Both the position numbers and the translations under genes were made by a program. From assembly GCA_017995075.1 (NCBI GenBank), contig JAGOJO010000005.1, forward strand, positions 1-32,228: a DNA stretch of 32,228 nt. Reading direction: 5' to 3'. The stretch is from Bacteroidia bacterium. Lineage in GTDB: Bacteria; Bacteroidota; Bacteroidia; AKYH767-A; OLB10. Of this stretch, positions 31,012 through 32,228 are shown one piece after another. The notes beneath the pieces were generated by a model. That model saw nothing but the letters and a program-made list of their open reading frames with translations. It did not search any database and had not been told where the DNA came from. Position 1 is the first letter of the stretch, and each line of letters starts with the position of its first letter.

Positions 31012-32228
31012 ATGTTGAGAACCTGCTTATTACTTTGCTGTCTGCTCTATTCGCTTTGCGGATTGTGTTCAACGGATGCTGATACCTTGAGAAAGGCAAC
31101 AGCCCTCCGAGTCGTTCAACCACCCCGCATAGATGGCAAACTCAATGAGAGCGAATGGATGCTCGCCACTCCAACCGGAGATTTTACCCAAAGCCGGCCG
31201 GAAGAAGGAAAGAAACCCCAGCAGATTACTCAGGTTAGAGTGTTATACACTGACTTCGCTATTTATGTGGGAGCATGGTGTTATGATACCCATCCCGACA
31301 GCATCCTGAAGCAATTAGGTAAACGGGACGAATCAGATCTCAATGCCGATAATTTCTATGTAAAGGTTGATCCATACAACAATCAACAAGATGCATATCA
31401 GTTCGGAGTATATGCTTCAGGTGTACAGTTAGACTCACGCTTCAGCGATCCAACTTTTGATGCAGTTTGGAATTCCGAAGTGAGCTTCGACGAAAAAGGC
31501 TGGTATGCAGAGATCGAAATTCCTTACAGTGCTATTCGTTTCCCTGATTCAGAAATACAAAAGTGGGGACTTCAATTCACCCGCTATATTCGCCGTACCA
31601 GAGAATTTGATACATGGTGCTATGTACCTTCCATCGCTTCAAACCCACAGATCTACTGGGGACATTTGTACAATATTTCAAATGTCAAAACCCCGCTTCG
31701 CTTATCGATTGTCCCCTATCTCGCTGTGAATTTCAGTCACGAACCTGTTTACAATGATGATGGTGGGTATAAATACTCCGACGCATTATCCTACAGTGCC
31801 GGAGCAGATATCAAGTATGGAATCGACGATCGCTTTACTCTTGATATGACCTTGCTACCTGATTTCGGACAAGTACAATCAGATCAACTCGTAAAAAACC
31901 TAAGTTACCGGGAAGTAGTTTATGATGAAAACCGACCTTTTTTCAAGGAAGCCATAGAACTATTCAGCAAAGGAAATCTTTTCTATTCACGGCGAATTGG
32001 TAAAACACCTTCCGGATTTTATTCTGCGTTTGACGAAGTTGGGCCCGATGAAAAACTGGAAGACAATCCATCGAAAGTGAAGTTACTTAACGCACTTAAG
32101 ATTTCCGGAAGGACGGATCATGGACTGGGAATTGGATTTTTTAATGCAGTAACCGATAATGCTTACGCAACAATAAAAACCGGCGACAACGGCACAAGGA
32201 AAGTACTTACAGAGCCATTCACCAACTT
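31012..32228 (+). CDS. CBM9-like/DUF5916 secreted or outer-membrane protein, N-terminal part (runs off right edge)
   Basis: The frame is open from the ATG at 31012 to the window end (405 codons), with the C-terminus missing. A signal peptide is likely (1-19, MLRTCLLLCCLLYSLCGLC). Residues about 35-200 form a carbohydrate-binding family 9-like, DOMON-type beta-sandwich (PPRIDGKLNESEW, TDFAIYVGAWCYD, YAEIEIPYSAIRF). From about 215 the DUF5916 region begins (IVPYLAVNFSH, YSAGADIKYGI, LDMTLLPDFGQVQSDQ, DENRPFFKEAIELFS, LFYSRRIG), which is rich in alternating strands suggestive of an outer-membrane beta-barrel. The pairing is common in Bacteroidota and Gemmatimonadota; the full-length proteins are about 700-900 residues. 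The function is unknown; surface binding of a glycan is a guess. Confidence 0.87.
   Translation, partial: MLRTCLLLCCLLYSLCGLCSTDADTLRKATALRVVQPPRIDGKLNESEWMLATPTGDFTQSRPEEGKKPQQITQVRVLYTDFAIYVGAWCYDTHPDSILKQLGKRDESDLNADNFYVKVDPYNNQQDAYQFGVYASGVQLDSRFSDPTFDAVWNSEVSFDEKGWYAEIEIPYSAIRFPDSEIQKWGLQFTRYIRRTREFDTWCYVPSIASNPQIYWGHLYNISNVKTPLRLSIVPYLAVNFSHEPVYNDDGGYKYSDALSYSAGADIKYGIDDRFTLDMTLLPDFGQVQSDQLVKNLSYREVVYDENRPFFKEAIELFSKGNLFYSRRIGKTPSGFYSAFDEVGPDEKLEDNPSKVKLLNALKISGRTDHGLGIGFFNAVTDNAYATIKTGDNGTRKVLTEPFTN

Overview
The window looks like a chromosomal segment of a member of the Bacteroidota, probably an environmental or uncultured lineage. The reasons are: several secreted proteins end in type IX secretion (T9SS) sorting domains with the YPNP motif; promoters match the Bacteroidota -7 element TAnnTTTG (with TTG/TTTG about 20 nt upstream); the AAA ATPase, Tgt, LptG and AddB-like proteins have forms I associate with this phylum; and menaquinone appears to be made by the futalosine route (MqnE). 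No tRNA, rRNA, CRISPR array, insertion sequence or prophage was seen. Genes are tightly packed on both strands, and base composition looks even throughout.

Layout. (1) 1-760: the N-terminal part of an AAA ATPase running off the left edge. (2) 944-5323: a translationally coupled run trmH - tatD-like - tcdA - tgt, then an LptG-type permease. Three of these modify tRNA (Gm18, ct6A37, Q34). (3) 5327-6475: mqnE on the minus strand. (4) 6487-14262: three secreted M43-family (cytophagalysin-like) metalloproteases with different accessory domains but the same zinc site, all T9SS cargo. Among them lie a GT-C-like membrane protein and an OmpR-family response regulator with no adjacent kinase. (5) 14323-17636: a GNAT acetyltransferase and an AddB-like PD-(D/E)XK nuclease with an Fe-S cysteine set, facing a small PF04020-type membrane protein. 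(6) 18111-21248: a VWA protein, a MoxR/BchI-like AAA ATPase and a glutathione-peroxidase-like protein. (7) 21245-24353: a response regulator and histidine kinase operon, divergent from a small secreted proline-rich protein. The divergent promoter holds four TTAAC direct repeats spaced 10-11 bp. (8) 24422-26057: an ABC permease and ATPase pair. (9) 26068-30880: cyanophycinase divergent from cyanophycin synthetase, the latter followed closely by a DUF457/YdjM-like membrane hydrolase. (10) 31012-end: the N-terminal part of a CBM9-like plus DUF5916 secreted or outer-membrane protein.

The best candidate for an undescribed system is region 7. It has the layout of Cpx envelope-stress systems (kinase/regulator operon divergent from a small exported protein) but no recognisable CpxP homology. 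The exported protein and the kinase's periplasmic domain both carry a PPMPP-type proline tract, and the shared control region has a multi-site array typical of OmpR/PhoB-family binding. Second-tier points of interest are the nitrogen-storage locus (cphB/cphA plus DUF457 protein), the M43 protease cluster around an orphan regulator, and a Tgt lacking the usual zinc cysteines. All functional statements come from reading motifs by eye; no database search was possible.
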